Shown here: positions 26,854 to 36,166 of the stretch, in pieces
Numbering within the stretch: position 1 is the first letter of the stretch
Layout of the letters: each line of letters begins with the position of its first letter
Source: Vibrio navarrensis
Lineage (GTDB): Bacteria; Pseudomonadota; Gammaproteobacteria; Enterobacterales; Vibrionaceae
Direction: 5' to 3'
Length of the DNA stretch: 64,000 bases
Assembly: GCF_000764325.1 (NCBI RefSeq)
Contig: NZ_JMCG01000002.1
Location: forward strand, 434,001-498,000
The notes under the pieces: generated by a model
The model's input: only the letters and a program-made list of their open reading frames with translations
What the model was told of the DNA's origin: nothing
Database searches by the model: none
Position numbers and translations under genes: made by a program

Positions 26854-28353
26854 CTAGAATCCTTCGTTGTCACTGTTCCAGTAGTGAGGTTCATTCTCTG
26901 TCGACTTCTCAAGCAGTTCATTCGCTTTCGCGATCATGTATTTCGGTTGTGCAATCACGATGTCTTCAGGAACTCTTTGTCCGTTGGCGATATAAGCCAC
27001 GGGTAAAGCGTTTTGAATTACAACGCTGATAAACTCCCCCAAGCTCAACGATTCATCGAGCTTAGTCAGGATGCAACCTGACAAAGGAATTCGTCGGAAA
27101 TGTTCGATAGTTTCCTGAAGGACTCTGCGTTGCGCCGTTGCGGGAAGAACGAGGTAGCTATGGATTACTTCGCCACTTTCTTGCATTAACGTGTCTAACT
27201 GTTCGGACAGGCGTACATCACGCTGCCCCATACCAGCGGTATCAACCAAAATGAGTTTTCTATTTCTCAATTGGTAGATTACATCGGCTAAATCTTTAGA
27301 ATCTTTAGCAACTTTTACCGGGCAGCCCATAATTCTGCCGTAAATGGAGAGTTGCTCATGTGCACCGATTCGATAGGTATCTGTGGTGACCAAGGCAACG
27401 TTATTCGCCCCGTACTCCATCGCCGCACGAGCCGCGAGTTTAGCGATAGTGGTGGTTTTCCCTACTCCTGTAGGGCCAAGCAGGGCAACAACGCCACCTC
27501 GCTTAAGGATATCTTGCTTGGTGATGGCAATTTGATCTGAAACCAGTGCCAAAAGTGCTTTCCAAGCGCGCGCGGGTTTGGTGTCTTCGGGAATGTAGCA
27601 AGCCATTTGGTCTGCCAGCTCCGGCGAAACACCCATACGTTCAAGGCGCTTGATCAGCATGGCGCGCAGCGGTTCTCTACGCTCCACTTCTTGCCAAAGA
27701 AGGCCAGAAACTTGATGTTCAAGCAGACGACGAATTGAGGTCATCTCTTCACGCATGTTCTCCAACTCGTTGGCCGATTCATCGCTTTCCTGAGGAAGCT
27801 GACGGCGATCATAACGAGTTGGATCAAGGCGGGGTTGCGGCTTATCAATACGTCGGTCTTCGGCGATTAACTTCGCGAGCGGTGAGTTTTCACGCACCCG
27901 CACTGAGCTATGTTGATCGTCACGGTGCTTGGATTGACGTTGCAGCAGTGCTGATAACGAATCTTCGTTCTCGCTTTTGCGTTGTGGCTCATCGCTCTGT
28001 TGGTTGTATTGCTTCAGCATGTTGGCAAAGCGCTTGGTCATAGAACCATTGTCGCTCTTTGCACTGCTTTCACTACGCAAACTGACGCGATCATCTTCAA
28101 CCGCACGAGAAGCAAGACGCCCAGCTGAGCTACTTGAAAACTGCCCGGACTCTTGAAGCGCATTTGCTGTCTGTCTGCGGTTTGATGTAGCAGCAAAAGT
28201 CGAAGACGCGCTGTCTCCGTCAATGGCAGCAACGATCTCCACCCCTCCGGCCACTTTTTTATTGGACATGATCACTGCGTCCGCTCCCAGCTCTTCTTTC
28301 ACTTGCAGGAGCGCCGTTCTCATGTCTTTGGCAAAAAATCGTTTTATTTTCAA
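26854..28353 (-). CDS. flhF: FlhF, SRP-type GTPase for polar flagellum placement
   Basis: Selects the cell pole for flagellar assembly and recruits FliF. A variable, charged N-terminal B domain (about 1-200, rich in Ser/Arg/Gln) is followed by the N and G domains: GPTGVGKTTTIAKLA, DTYRIGAHEQL, VDTAGMGQRD and TKLDE are the G1 to G4 elements. 499 residues. It stands between flhA and flhG in the conserved flhA-flhF-flhG-fliA order. Confidence 0.96.
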   Translation of the reverse strand: MKIKRFFAKDMRTALLQVKEELGADAVIMSNKKVAGGVEIVAAIDGDSASSTFAATSNRRQTANALQESGQFSSSSAGRLASRAVEDDRVSLRSESSAKSDNGSMTKRFANMLKQYNQQSDEPQRKSENEDSLSALLQRQSKHRDDQHSSVRVRENSPLAKLIAEDRRIDKPQPRLDPTRYDRRQLPQESDESANELENMREEMTSIRRLLEHQVSGLLWQEVERREPLRAMLIKRLERMGVSPELADQMACYIPEDTKPARAWKALLALVSDQIAITKQDILKRGGVVALLGPTGVGKTTTIAKLAARAAMEYGANNVALVTTDTYRIGAHEQLSIYGRIMGCPVKVAKDSKDLADVIYQLRNRKLILVDTAGMGQRDVRLSEQLDTLMQESGEVIHSYLVLPATAQRRVLQETIEHFRRIPLSGCILTKLDESLSLGEFISVVIQNALPVAYIANGQRVPEDIVIAQPKYMIAKANELLEKSTENEPHYWNSDNEGF

Positions 28354-28383
28354 ACCATTCGTCCATTTAACAGGGTTTAACTA

Positions 28384-30486
28384 TTAGTTACCCACTGCCT
28401 GTACAATGCGGATCTGTTTCTCGTCTGGTATCTCCTGATACGAGAGCACTCTGAGATTTGGTATTGTGTTTTTCACAAACTTCGCCAGAGTTGAACGCAA
28501 CATGCCGGAGGTCAATAAGACCGCAGGTTCGCCCTTCAGCTCTTGTTCTTGAGTTGCCATACTCAGAGAGGCTTGCAGACGCTCTGCGAGACCAGGTTCA
28601 ATCCCCGCAGACTCGCCACCCGACGCTTGCATGGTCTGATGCAATATTTGTTCCAGCTCTGGAATCAAGGTTATCACAGGCAGCTCAGGCTCTATTCCAT
28701 TGATTTCTTGGACAATTAGACGTTTCAGTGAGATACGAACTGCCGCTGTGAGAATGTCGGGTTCTTGACTCTTCGAAGAGTACTCAGCCATGGTCTGCAC
28801 TATGGTACGGATATCGCGGATTGGGATTGCTTCATTAAGTAGATTTTGTAATACCTTCACCACCACACCAAGCGGCAGCTGGTCAGGGACAAAATTCTCC
28901 ACCAATTTCGGTGCGCTACGACCCAGCATCTCCAGCAGGTTCTGCACTTCTTCGTGACCAAGCAGCTGCGAGGCATTGTTGGTTAAAAGCTGGCTCATGT
29001 GCGTTGCTAACACCGTCGAGGAATCGACCACGGTATACCCCAGCGCCTGCGCATGTTCACGCTGCTCTGGGCGGACCCAAACTGCTTCAAGGCCAAATGC
29101 AGGATCGATTGTCGGTTCGCCATCAATCATGCCATACACTTGACCAGGGTTGATCGCCAGATCTTGGTCTGGGCGAATTTCTGCTTCCCCGACAGCAACG
29201 CCCATTAAAGTAATGCGATAACTGTTGGGCGTAAGCTCAAGGTTGTCACGAATATGCACCGGGGGAATGAGGAAACCAAAGTCTTGCGACAGTTTTTTTC
29301 TCACCCCTTTGACCCGCTCTAATAGTTCACCACCTTGGTCCCTATCCACCAAGGGGATCAGCCGATAGCCTACCTCCAAGCCAATGATGTCCACTGGCTG
29401 TACATCATCCCAAGAAAGCTCACGCACCGAAGGCGCGTTGCTGGTATCTATAACGGCTGGGGTTTTGGGCTGCTTGGCTTTTTGCTTCTGCTTTTTATCG
29501 ATAAAGTACGCTCCCGCACCCGCAGCAAGCGCTAGTAGCAAAAAGGAGAAATGGGGCATGCCTGGGACAATACCCATCACGCCTAAAATGGCAGCGGTAA
29601 TCATCAGTGCTTTCGGGTTATCGAACATCTGAAATATCAGTTGCTCACCCATATCTTCATCGGTGTTTTGCCGTGTCACCATCATGGCTGCCGCAATCGA
29701 CAAGAGTAGTGATGGGATCTGCGCAACCAGACCGTCACCGATGGTCAAAAGGGTATAAATCTGGATGGCTTCAGAGAAGCCCAGACCATGCTGCGCCATG
29801 CCGATAGACAGGCCACCAATGATGTTGATGAACAGGATCAAGATACCCGCGATGGCATCCCCTTTGACAAACTTGGAGGCACCGTCCATCGAACCGTAGA
29901 AGTCCGCTTCTTTGGTCACTTCAAAGCGGCGCAAACGGGCTTGCTCTTGATCAATCAAGCCTGCGTTAAGGTCGGCGTCAATCGCCATCTGCTTACCCGG
30001 TAACGCATCTAAGGTAAAGCGTGCACTCACTTCAGAGATACGCCCCGCACCTTTGGTCACGACCATAAAGTTGATGATCATCAGGATGAGGAACACCACT
30101 AAACCAACAGCATAGTTCCCGCCGATAACCACGTTACCGAAGGCTTCAATCACGTTACCGGCTGCATCGCCCCCTTCATGACCTTTCAGCAAAACCACTC
30201 GCGTCGAAGCAACGTTCAGAGCCAAACGTAACAGCGTTGCAATCAACAACACGGTCGGAAACGCCGCAAAATCGAGTGGACGGCGCGTATAAACGGTCAC
30301 CAGCAACACCACCATCGACAGGGCGATGTTGAAGGTAAAAAACATGTCCAACAGGAACGCGGGGATAGGCAATACCACCATCGCCAGCGTCGCCAGCACC
30401 ATCACGGGTGCGCCGATTGCAGGCATGGAGCGTTGGGGAATTTTAGGCAACTTATCTGCAAACGGCAGAGTAAATTTTTTAGCCAT
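28384..30486 (-). CDS. flhA: Flagellar export apparatus protein FlhA
   Basis: Core of the flagellar type III export gate, forming a nonameric cytoplasmic ring. The N-terminal half has about eight transmembrane helices (starting VMVLATLAMVVLPIPAFLLD) and the conserved FHIPEP-family stretch VVTKGAGRISEVSARFTLDALPG... in the loop; the C-terminal half (about 350-700) is the soluble docking domain. 700 residues, full length. A sigma-54 box lies about 100 bases upstream (30580-30594), so the transcript flhA-flhF-flhG-fliA-che probably begins here. Confidence 0.96.
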   Translation of the reverse strand: MAKKFTLPFADKLPKIPQRSMPAIGAPVMVLATLAMVVLPIPAFLLDMFFTFNIALSMVVLLVTVYTRRPLDFAAFPTVLLIATLLRLALNVASTRVVLLKGHEGGDAAGNVIEAFGNVVIGGNYAVGLVVFLILMIINFMVVTKGAGRISEVSARFTLDALPGKQMAIDADLNAGLIDQEQARLRRFEVTKEADFYGSMDGASKFVKGDAIAGILILFINIIGGLSIGMAQHGLGFSEAIQIYTLLTIGDGLVAQIPSLLLSIAAAMMVTRQNTDEDMGEQLIFQMFDNPKALMITAAILGVMGIVPGMPHFSFLLLALAAGAGAYFIDKKQKQKAKQPKTPAVIDTSNAPSVRELSWDDVQPVDIIGLEVGYRLIPLVDRDQGGELLERVKGVRKKLSQDFGFLIPPVHIRDNLELTPNSYRITLMGVAVGEAEIRPDQDLAINPGQVYGMIDGEPTIDPAFGLEAVWVRPEQREHAQALGYTVVDSSTVLATHMSQLLTNNASQLLGHEEVQNLLEMLGRSAPKLVENFVPDQLPLGVVVKVLQNLLNEAIPIRDIRTIVQTMAEYSSKSQEPDILTAAVRISLKRLIVQEINGIEPELPVITLIPELEQILHQTMQASGGESAGIEPGLAERLQASLSMATQEQELKGEPAVLLTSGMLRSTLAKFVKNTIPNLRVLSYQEIPDEKQIRIVQAVGN

Positions 30487-30579
30487 TACTTCGTCTCGGT
30501 TGGGTGGAACTTAACTCGCTTGTCACCTGAAAATGCGGGCACTTAACTATCGGTGAGCAACTTTCAAAGAGCGGAACAA

Positions 30580-30594
30580 GCAATCTCTATACCA
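30580..30594 (-). promoter_or_regulatory. Sigma-54 promoter upstream of flhA
   Basis: TGGTATAGAGATTGC on the minus strand has the invariant GG and GC separated by 10 bases, plus TTGC at -12. It is in the gap between flhB and flhA, about 95 bases before the flhA ATG. FlrC is the likely activator, as for Vibrio class III genes. Confidence 0.8.
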
Positions 30595-30641
30595 GAGTTG
30601 CGCCAAACAATTGACTGCACAAATCGCTTGAAATTGAATGC

Positions 30642-31771
30642 TTAATGGCGCATATCCGGTGGAATGGGTAGATCGTAATCCTGTAGTTTTGGCCTGTGTC
30701 CACCACGTCTGCGATACTGTTTGAGCTGAAATACGTAGGCTAGGATCTGCGCCACTGCAGTAAACAGCCCTTCGGGAATTTCTTGTTCAAGCTCTGTGGT
30801 GTAATAGAGAGCACGCGCTAACGGCGGTGCTGGCACTATGTAAATATCATGCTCCCGAGCCACCTCTCGGATCTTCATCGCCATGTGATCAGAACCTTTG
30901 GCAACCACCACTGGCGCGCGATCAGTGCCTTGCTTGTAGCGCAGTGCAACCGAAAAGTGCTCCGGGTTGGTGACAATAACATCGGCCGTTGGTACATCCG
31001 CCATCATGCGGCGCTGCGCCGCTTCTCGTTGCAACATCCGAATACGGCCTTTGACTTCCGGTTTACCTTCGGTGTCTTTGTACTCGTCTTTCACTTCCTG
31101 TTTGGTCATTTTTAACTGATCAGCGTGTTGCCAGATCTGAAACGGAATGTCGATGGCTACGACGATTAACAAAGAGCAGCTGATCAGCAAAATAAAATTG
31201 AGCAAAATATCGAGCGAGTGAAAAATATTCTGTGGATAAACATCCATGCTCAGTTGAATCAAATCGGCTTGCGAAGCTTGGATGAGATAGATGGCCACGC
31301 CAGTCACAAGACCGACTTTGAGAATCGATTTGATCAGCTCCACCCAACTCTGCAATCCAACCATGCGCTTTAAGCCACTCAGTGGATTCATTTTAGACAG
31401 CTTAGGCATCGCTGCTTCAGCAGAAAAACTGATGCCCCCACCCCAGCAGCCCCTATGACAGCGGCAATAAAAAGCGTAATGAGGATCAACAGCAGCGGCA
31501 CAAGCAAAGCTGTTATTGCCCCACCTGCAATATCCAGCAGTTTTGCAGTGTCAAAAATCTCTTCTCGGGTGAGATCAAATAGCCGCCCCATGATCTTAAA
31601 TAGAGCGCGAGCTAAAGGCTCACCAAACCACATCAGTGCCACTGCCCCTACGATAAGCACAGAAGCCGAGGCAAGCTCTTTCGAGCGCGCAACTTGGCCT
31701 TTCTCTCTTGCTTGTTGTAATCGTCGGGGGGTGGCATCTTCGGTACGTTCTTGACCGTCTGACTCTGCCAA
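30642..31771 (-). pseudogene. flhB: FlhB, flagellar export switch protein, broken by a -1 frameshift
   Basis: FlhB switches export from hook to filament subunits. The first 112 codons (from ATG 31771) and the remaining part (to 30642) are in different frames. Minus-strand codons read A-G-V-G and then go out of frame at the G5 run (31439-31435); with a sixth G the reading continues G-G-I-S-F-S-A-E-A-A-M-P-K-L, and the whole gene becomes 1131 bases, 376 residues plus stop, a normal FlhB length. As given, translation stops at 31388 after 127 residues. All else is intact, including four hydrophobic segments and the autocleavage region, here NPEH (30968-30957) rather than NPTH. A sequencing error is as likely as a true mutation. 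Confidence 0.9.
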
Positions 31772-31780
31772 TTCAGCCTC

Positions 31781-32563
31781 CTAGCAATTTAGCCGAATAA
31801 AGCGGCAAATCTGTTCTTCACCTTCTATCCAGTACAGTTCATAGTGGCTGTAAAGGCCAGCAAGAATATACCAACAGAGTAATAAACCCACGAGCAACGC
31901 GAAAGCAAAGCCGAGCGAGAAAATGTTTAACTGTGGCGCAGCACGTGTCATTACCCCAAACGAGAGGTTAATCGTCAGCAAGGCAATAATGCCAGAGAGC
32001 GACATACTGAGCGCAACTTTGAACATAATGCCAAGCCAGAGCGCGAGTTCGCGAAAGTCCACGGCATTGAGCGAGCCGAGACCCACCGGCAAGGTTTTAA
32101 AACTGAACACCACCAATTGCAGCATTTTCAAGTGCCCGTCGGTGGCGAGGAAAAACATGGTCGCCAAAAACATAAACAGTTGACCAAGCAAAGGGGTGTT
32201 TTGCCCGTTGGCCGGGTCAACCATTGAAGCAAAACCAAGGCTTGATTGCATACCCAAAATTTGGCCAAGCATAACAAAGGTTTGAATCAAAAACTGCGTC
32301 ACCATTCCCATCGCCACGCCAATCACGATTTGTTCAAACACCGTCAGATAGCCTTGAAAAGAGAGCAGTTCGATCTCTTGAGGTACGGCTGGGAGTGCTG
32401 GCATTACCGCAAACGTCACCGCCAGACTGAGATAAAGGCGGATGCGTGGCGAAACAAAACGCGCCCCAGTGACTGTCATCACCATCAACATGGAGGAGAT
32501 TCGAGCAAAAGGCCAGAAGTAGTTGGCTATCCAGTCAAGGATGATAGTGGTTGGGTACTCCAT
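31781..32563 (-). CDS. fliR: Flagellar export apparatus protein FliR
   Basis: Integral membrane part of the FliPQR export gate. 260 residues with about six transmembrane segments; PFARISSMLMVMTVTGARFVSPRIR near the N-terminus and GMVTQFLIQTFVMLGQILGMQSSLGFASMVDP are family landmarks. It lies between fliQ and flhB, the conserved order. Confidence 0.95.
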   Translation of the reverse strand: MEYPTTIILDWIANYFWPFARISSMLMVMTVTGARFVSPRIRLYLSLAVTFAVMPALPAVPQEIELLSFQGYLTVFEQIVIGVAMGMVTQFLIQTFVMLGQILGMQSSLGFASMVDPANGQNTPLLGQLFMFLATMFFLATDGHLKMLQLVVFSFKTLPVGLGSLNAVDFRELALWLGIMFKVALSMSLSGIIALLTINLSFGVMTRAAPQLNIFSLGFAFALLVGLLLCWYILAGLYSHYELYWIEGEEQICRFIRLNC

Positions 32564-32575
32564 CTCATCAAACCG

Positions 32576-32845
32576 TCAATACAGAACCTGAGGCAGGCGT
32601 TCAATCAGCGAGAAAAAGAACTCCATCATCATCTGCGTCATCCAGTGACCAAACAGCATCAAAGCCAGTAGCGTGATGATCAGACGCGGCAAAAAGCTCA
32701 AGGTCTGTTCGTTGATCGAGGTCGCCGCTTGAAAAATCGCCACAATCAAACCGACCAATAAGCTGGGAATAATGATGGCACAGACCATGATCAATACCAT
32801 CCATAGTGCATCCTGGAATAGCTCAACAAATATTTCAGGTGTCAT
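32576..32845 (-). CDS. fliQ: Flagellar export apparatus protein FliQ
   Basis: Small two-helix membrane subunit (89 residues) of the FliPQR gate. PSLLVGLIVAIFQAATSINEQTLSFLPR is the conserved central region between the two helices. It is placed between fliP and fliR with short gaps. Confidence 0.95.
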   Translation of the reverse strand: MTPEIFVELFQDALWMVLIMVCAIIIPSLLVGLIVAIFQAATSINEQTLSFLPRLIITLLALMLFGHWMTQMMMEFFFSLIERLPQVLY

Positions 32846-32857
32846 GCTCTCTCCCTG

Positions 32858-33727
32858 CTATAAGGCGAAACTGCCAGCCAGCGTCGTCAGAATAAGATTC
32901 CACCCGTCAACCAGCACAAACAGCATCAATTTAAACGGCAGCGAAACAATCATTGGCGAGAGCATCATCATACCCATCGCCATCAGCACCGATGCAACCA
33001 CCAAGTCGATGATCAAAAAGGGCAGGAAGAGCATAAATCCGATTTGGAATGCCGTTTTCAGCTCCGAAGTAATAAATGCGGGAATCAAGACCGCCATCGA
33101 TACGTCTTCTGGGTTGGCCACCTGCTCCCCCGACATATTGACGAAGGTTTCCAGATCTTTGACGCGGGTTTGCTTGAGCATAAACGCTTTGATTGGTCCC
33201 TGAGCGACATCAAACGCTTGTCTCGCGGTCAGTTGCTCATTTAAGTAGGGCTGCACCGCCTGTTCATTCACTTCATTGATCACCGGAGACATGATAAAGA
33301 AAGTCAAAAACAGCGCGATGCCAATAATCACTTGGTTTGATGGCGTCTGTTGTAAGCCCATCGCTTGGCGCAATATCGACATCACCACCACAATCCGGGT
33401 AAAAGAGGTCATCAATATCACCATGGCAGGCAAGAAGCCCAGCATGGTCATAAGCGCAAGAATTTGCAGTGTAACCGAGTAGTCTTCACTGCCATCTGGA
33501 TTGGTGGTCATGGTGAACGCCGGAATGCCACCCCCTTGTCCTACACTCATGCTGCGACTTTGCGCAGAGCCATTTTTCATCTCGGAGAGGGTAACGCTGC
33601 TGCCCGCCGCCAGATTATCCGGCAGCAACGTTTCTTCCGCTTGAGCCAGCGCAAGAGGAGAGAGCAGGGACAACATCAGCAGCCATAAGGTCAGCCACAA
33701 AGAAGGGAAAAAGTGTTTACTGTTCAT
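32858..33727 (-). CDS. fliP: Flagellar export apparatus protein FliP
   Basis: Core of the FliPQR export gate. 289 residues with a cleavable signal peptide (about 1-29, ending ALAQA), a periplasmic stretch, and about four transmembrane helices; [31 protein letters not shown] and [20 protein letters not shown] are family signatures. It overlaps fliO by 11 bases. Confidence 0.96.
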   Translation of the reverse strand: MNSKHFFPSLWLTLWLLMLSLLSPLALAQAEETLLPDNLAAGSSVTLSEMKNGSAQSRSMSVGQGGGIPAFTMTTNPDGSEDYSVTLQILALMTMLGFLPAMVILMTSFTRIVVVMSILRQAMGLQQTPSNQVIIGIALFLTFFIMSPVINEVNEQAVQPYLNEQLTARQAFDVAQGPIKAFMLKQTRVKDLETFVNMSGEQVANPEDVSMAVLIPAFITSELKTAFQIGFMLFLPFLIIDLVVASVLMAMGMMMLSPMIVSLPFKLMLFVLVDGWNLILTTLAGSFAL

Positions 33728-34136
33728 GCTTTTTTAGTAACTGGCTAAATTGCGACGCAAAGGCACTCTTAACCAGTTCCTCCTGTTTTAACGGCTGTTC
33801 TAAACGGGCAATTAGTTGAATGGACTGTGCGGTAATCCCGACGAGAAATTGCTCCTCACCCGCCTGCACCACCGCAATCCGTTCTTTCGTACCAACTGCG
33901 ATCTGGCTAACGATTTTTAGCCCATGTTGCTGACCGAACGCCGGAGCTTGCAGGCGCTTCATTAGCCAGGCCAGCAATAAGATAAAGGCGATCACCAGCA
34001 ACAAAGAACCGAAGGTGGTCGCTAGATTAAGCTCTGGCGCGCTTGGCGCGGCCCAAACACGAGGAGCACTGAACAACCCGCTCAGTGCTCCTAACCCGCT
34101 TATCAGCCGTACTTTGTTTGTCATCGGGCTCATCAT
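33717..34136 (-). CDS. fliO: Flagellar biosynthesis protein FliO
   Basis: Small bitopic membrane protein (139 residues) that assists FliP assembly. A short N-terminal hydrophobic stretch, possibly a signal sequence, and one transmembrane helix (about 42-60, [20 protein letters not shown]) precede a cytoplasmic domain with [20 protein letters not shown], typical of FliO. It lies between fliN and fliP. Confidence 0.93.
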   Translation of the reverse strand: MMSPMTNKVRLISGLGALSGLFSAPRVWAAPSAPELNLATTFGSLLLVIAFILLLAWLMKRLQAPAFGQQHGLKIVSQIAVGTKERIAVVQAGEEQFLVGITAQSIQLIARLEQPLKQEELVKSAFASQFSQLLKKHEQ

Positions 34137-34137
34137 A

Positions 34138-34548
34138 TCAGCGCAGTTTCTTGATGCGTTCCGTCTGACTAATCACATCGGTAAGACGAATACCAAACTT
34201 GTCGTTAACCACCACCACTTCACCATGCGCAATCAATGTGCCGTTAACCAACACATCTAAAGATTCACCCGCCAAACGGTCAAGCTCAACCACCGAGCCT
34301 TGGTTGAGTTGCAGCAGGTTACGGATACTGATTTGTGAACGCCCGACTTCCATCGAGATGGTCACAGGGATATCCATAATGGTGTCGAGTTTACGTCGCT
34401 CATCGGCGGTGATGGGCTTCGATGTATCTTTCAGCTCTTCCAGCGGCGCGGCCATCACTTCATCAATATCAACATCAGGCGCGGAAGGGTCTTCACCCAG
34501 AGCCGCCGCCCACTCTGCTGCCAGCTTCTCATCTTCACTTGATGCCAT
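34138..34548 (-). CDS. fliN: Flagellar motor switch protein FliN
   Basis: C-ring protein that works with FliM and FliG in rotation and helps dock FliH for export. The acidic N-terminal extension (about 1-55) is followed by the SpoA domain: DIPVTISMEVGRSQISIRNLL and GSVVELDRLAGESLDVLVNG. Two ATGs exist (34554 and 34548); AGGA sits 1 base from the first but about 8 from the second, so 34548 (136 residues) is preferred. Confidence 0.95.
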   Translation of the reverse strand: MASSEDEKLAAEWAAALGEDPSAPDVDIDEVMAAPLEELKDTSKPITADERRKLDTIMDIPVTISMEVGRSQISIRNLLQLNQGSVVELDRLAGESLDVLVNGTLIAHGEVVVVNDKFGIRLTDVISQTERIKKLR

Positions 34549-34575
34549 AGTCATATCCTGTTTTCATTTTCGTTA

Positions 34576-35622
34576 TTAATCTTCATTATCATCGTCACTT
34601 TCCAGCTCAGACATGATGTCCTTACCCAAGAAAGTTAAATCGGTTTTCACCACATGCGGGCGCTCAATTTCTTGTGAAATCTGCACGGCCAACTTGTCGT
34701 TAGACTGGCCCATTTTGACGCGATAGGTTGGCAATTCTTCAACAAACATCACTGCATGTTTGGGCATTTCTATCGGAATGACGTCCCCCGGACGAAGCTC
34801 CATCAGATCACGCAGAGAAATGGTTTTCTCCAGCAAATTGACGCGAAAGTTTACCGGACAGTCCATGATCTCTTCACGTAAAGCAGAACTCCAACGTACG
34901 TCGGTTTCCATCTTATCCGATTGCACACCCGCATCCAGCAGTTCACGGATCGGTTCCACCATCGAATAAGGCATGACCACGTGAAAATCGCCGCCGCCGC
35001 CGTCGACTTCAATATGGAACGAGCTCACCACAATCACTTCCGTCGGACTGACGATGTTGGCCATACTGGGGTTCACTTCAGAGTCGAGGTACTCAAACTC
35101 TACCCCCATCACAGGCGACCACGCTTCTTTGTAGTCTTCAAAAACGATTTTTAGTAGCAACTGAATGATGCGTCGTTCGGTAGGCGTGAACTCGCGCCCT
35201 TCAATTTTAGCGTGAAAACGGCCATCACCACCGAAGAAGTTCTCCACCAGAATAAACACCAGACGCGCTTCCATGGTAATCAGCGCCGTGCCTTTCAAGG
35301 GTCGAAAACGCACCATGTTCAAACTGGTGGGTACGTACAAGGTGTTCTGATATTCACCGAACTTCATCATCTGTACGCCGTTGATCGACACTTCCGCCGT
35401 TTTTCTCAACATGTTGAACAGGCTGATGCGCATATGACGGGCAAAACGTTCGTTGATAAGCTCCAGCGTCGGCATGCGACCACGGACGATGCGATCTTGC
35501 GAAGAGAAGTCGAAGTTAACCGCACCGTCTCGGTCGTTATCTATCGGCTCATCTACCTCATCGACATCATCTACCCCGTGGAGCAGCGCATCAATTTCGT
35601 CTTGGCTTAATAAATCAGTCAC
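34576..35622 (-). CDS. fliM: Flagellar motor switch protein FliM
   Basis: C-ring protein that binds CheY-P. The N-terminal CheY-binding peptide is LLSQDEIDALLHG (about 4-16). The middle domain (about 50-230) and a C-terminal SpoA domain (SLRDLMELRPGDVIPIEMP) follow. 348 residues, normal length, with an acidic tail. It lies between fliL and fliN with short gaps. Confidence 0.96.
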   Translation of the reverse strand: MTDLLSQDEIDALLHGVDDVDEVDEPIDNDRDGAVNFDFSSQDRIVRGRMPTLELINERFARHMRISLFNMLRKTAEVSINGVQMMKFGEYQNTLYVPTSLNMVRFRPLKGTALITMEARLVFILVENFFGGDGRFHAKIEGREFTPTERRIIQLLLKIVFEDYKEAWSPVMGVEFEYLDSEVNPSMANIVSPTEVIVVSSFHIEVDGGGGDFHVVMPYSMVEPIRELLDAGVQSDKMETDVRWSSALREEIMDCPVNFRVNLLEKTISLRDLMELRPGDVIPIEMPKHAVMFVEELPTYRVKMGQSNDKLAVQISQEIERPHVVKTDLTFLGKDIMSELESDDDNED

Positions 35623-35629
35623 ACGATAC

Positions 35630-36130
35630 CTACTGAATCACAAAATCGGTAAACAGAACTTTCTCAATCACTGGCTGGCCGACCGACTTGGTCAGCGCCG
35701 CCTTAATATCTTCTGTCGCTTTATCGCGCAGTTCAACACGCCCAGTTGGTGAGCGAAGCTGATCCACCGTCGCCGAGGCGAAAGTGGATAGCAGCGAGCT
35801 TTCAATCAGTGGCGAATGGTAACGTGCGAGGTTTTCGTTTTCTGAGCCGCGCACCATCAATTGGACTTTGATTTGCACCATACGATCCCGGCTATCGCCA
35901 GTGACATTAAAGACAAAGGGCTGAGCAATATTGACGTAAGCGACCGGATTTTCAATAGGTTTTGCTTCCACTTGCTCTTTGGTCGCCGCCTCTTCTGCTG
36001 AGTCGGAGCCCATTAAAAAGAATGCAGCCCCACCGCCACCCAATAACAACACTACCGCAGCGACGATGATAATCAGAAGTTTGCTTTTGCCTTTCGGTGC
36101 TTCCTCACCCGTTTGTAGTTCTTCTGCCAT
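35630..36130 (-). CDS. fliL: Flagellar basal body protein FliL
   Basis: Inner-membrane protein that associates with the stator and supports torque at the motor. A short cytoplasmic N-terminus, one transmembrane helix (about 18-40, LLIIIVAAVVLLLGGGGAAFF), then a periplasmic stomatin-like domain (YVNIAQPFVFNVTGDSRDRMVQIKVQLMVR). 166 residues. It precedes fliM in the fliK-L-M-N-O-P-Q-R transcript. Confidence 0.95.
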   Translation of the reverse strand: MAEELQTGEEAPKGKSKLLIIIVAAVVLLLGGGGAAFFLMGSDSAEEAATKEQVEAKPIENPVAYVNIAQPFVFNVTGDSRDRMVQIKVQLMVRGSENENLARYHSPLIESSLLSTFASATVDQLRSPTGRVELRDKATEDIKAALTKSVGQPVIEKVLFTDFVIQ

Positions 36131-36166
36131 GATCTGTTTTATCCCGTAAACTTAACAACTTGTATT

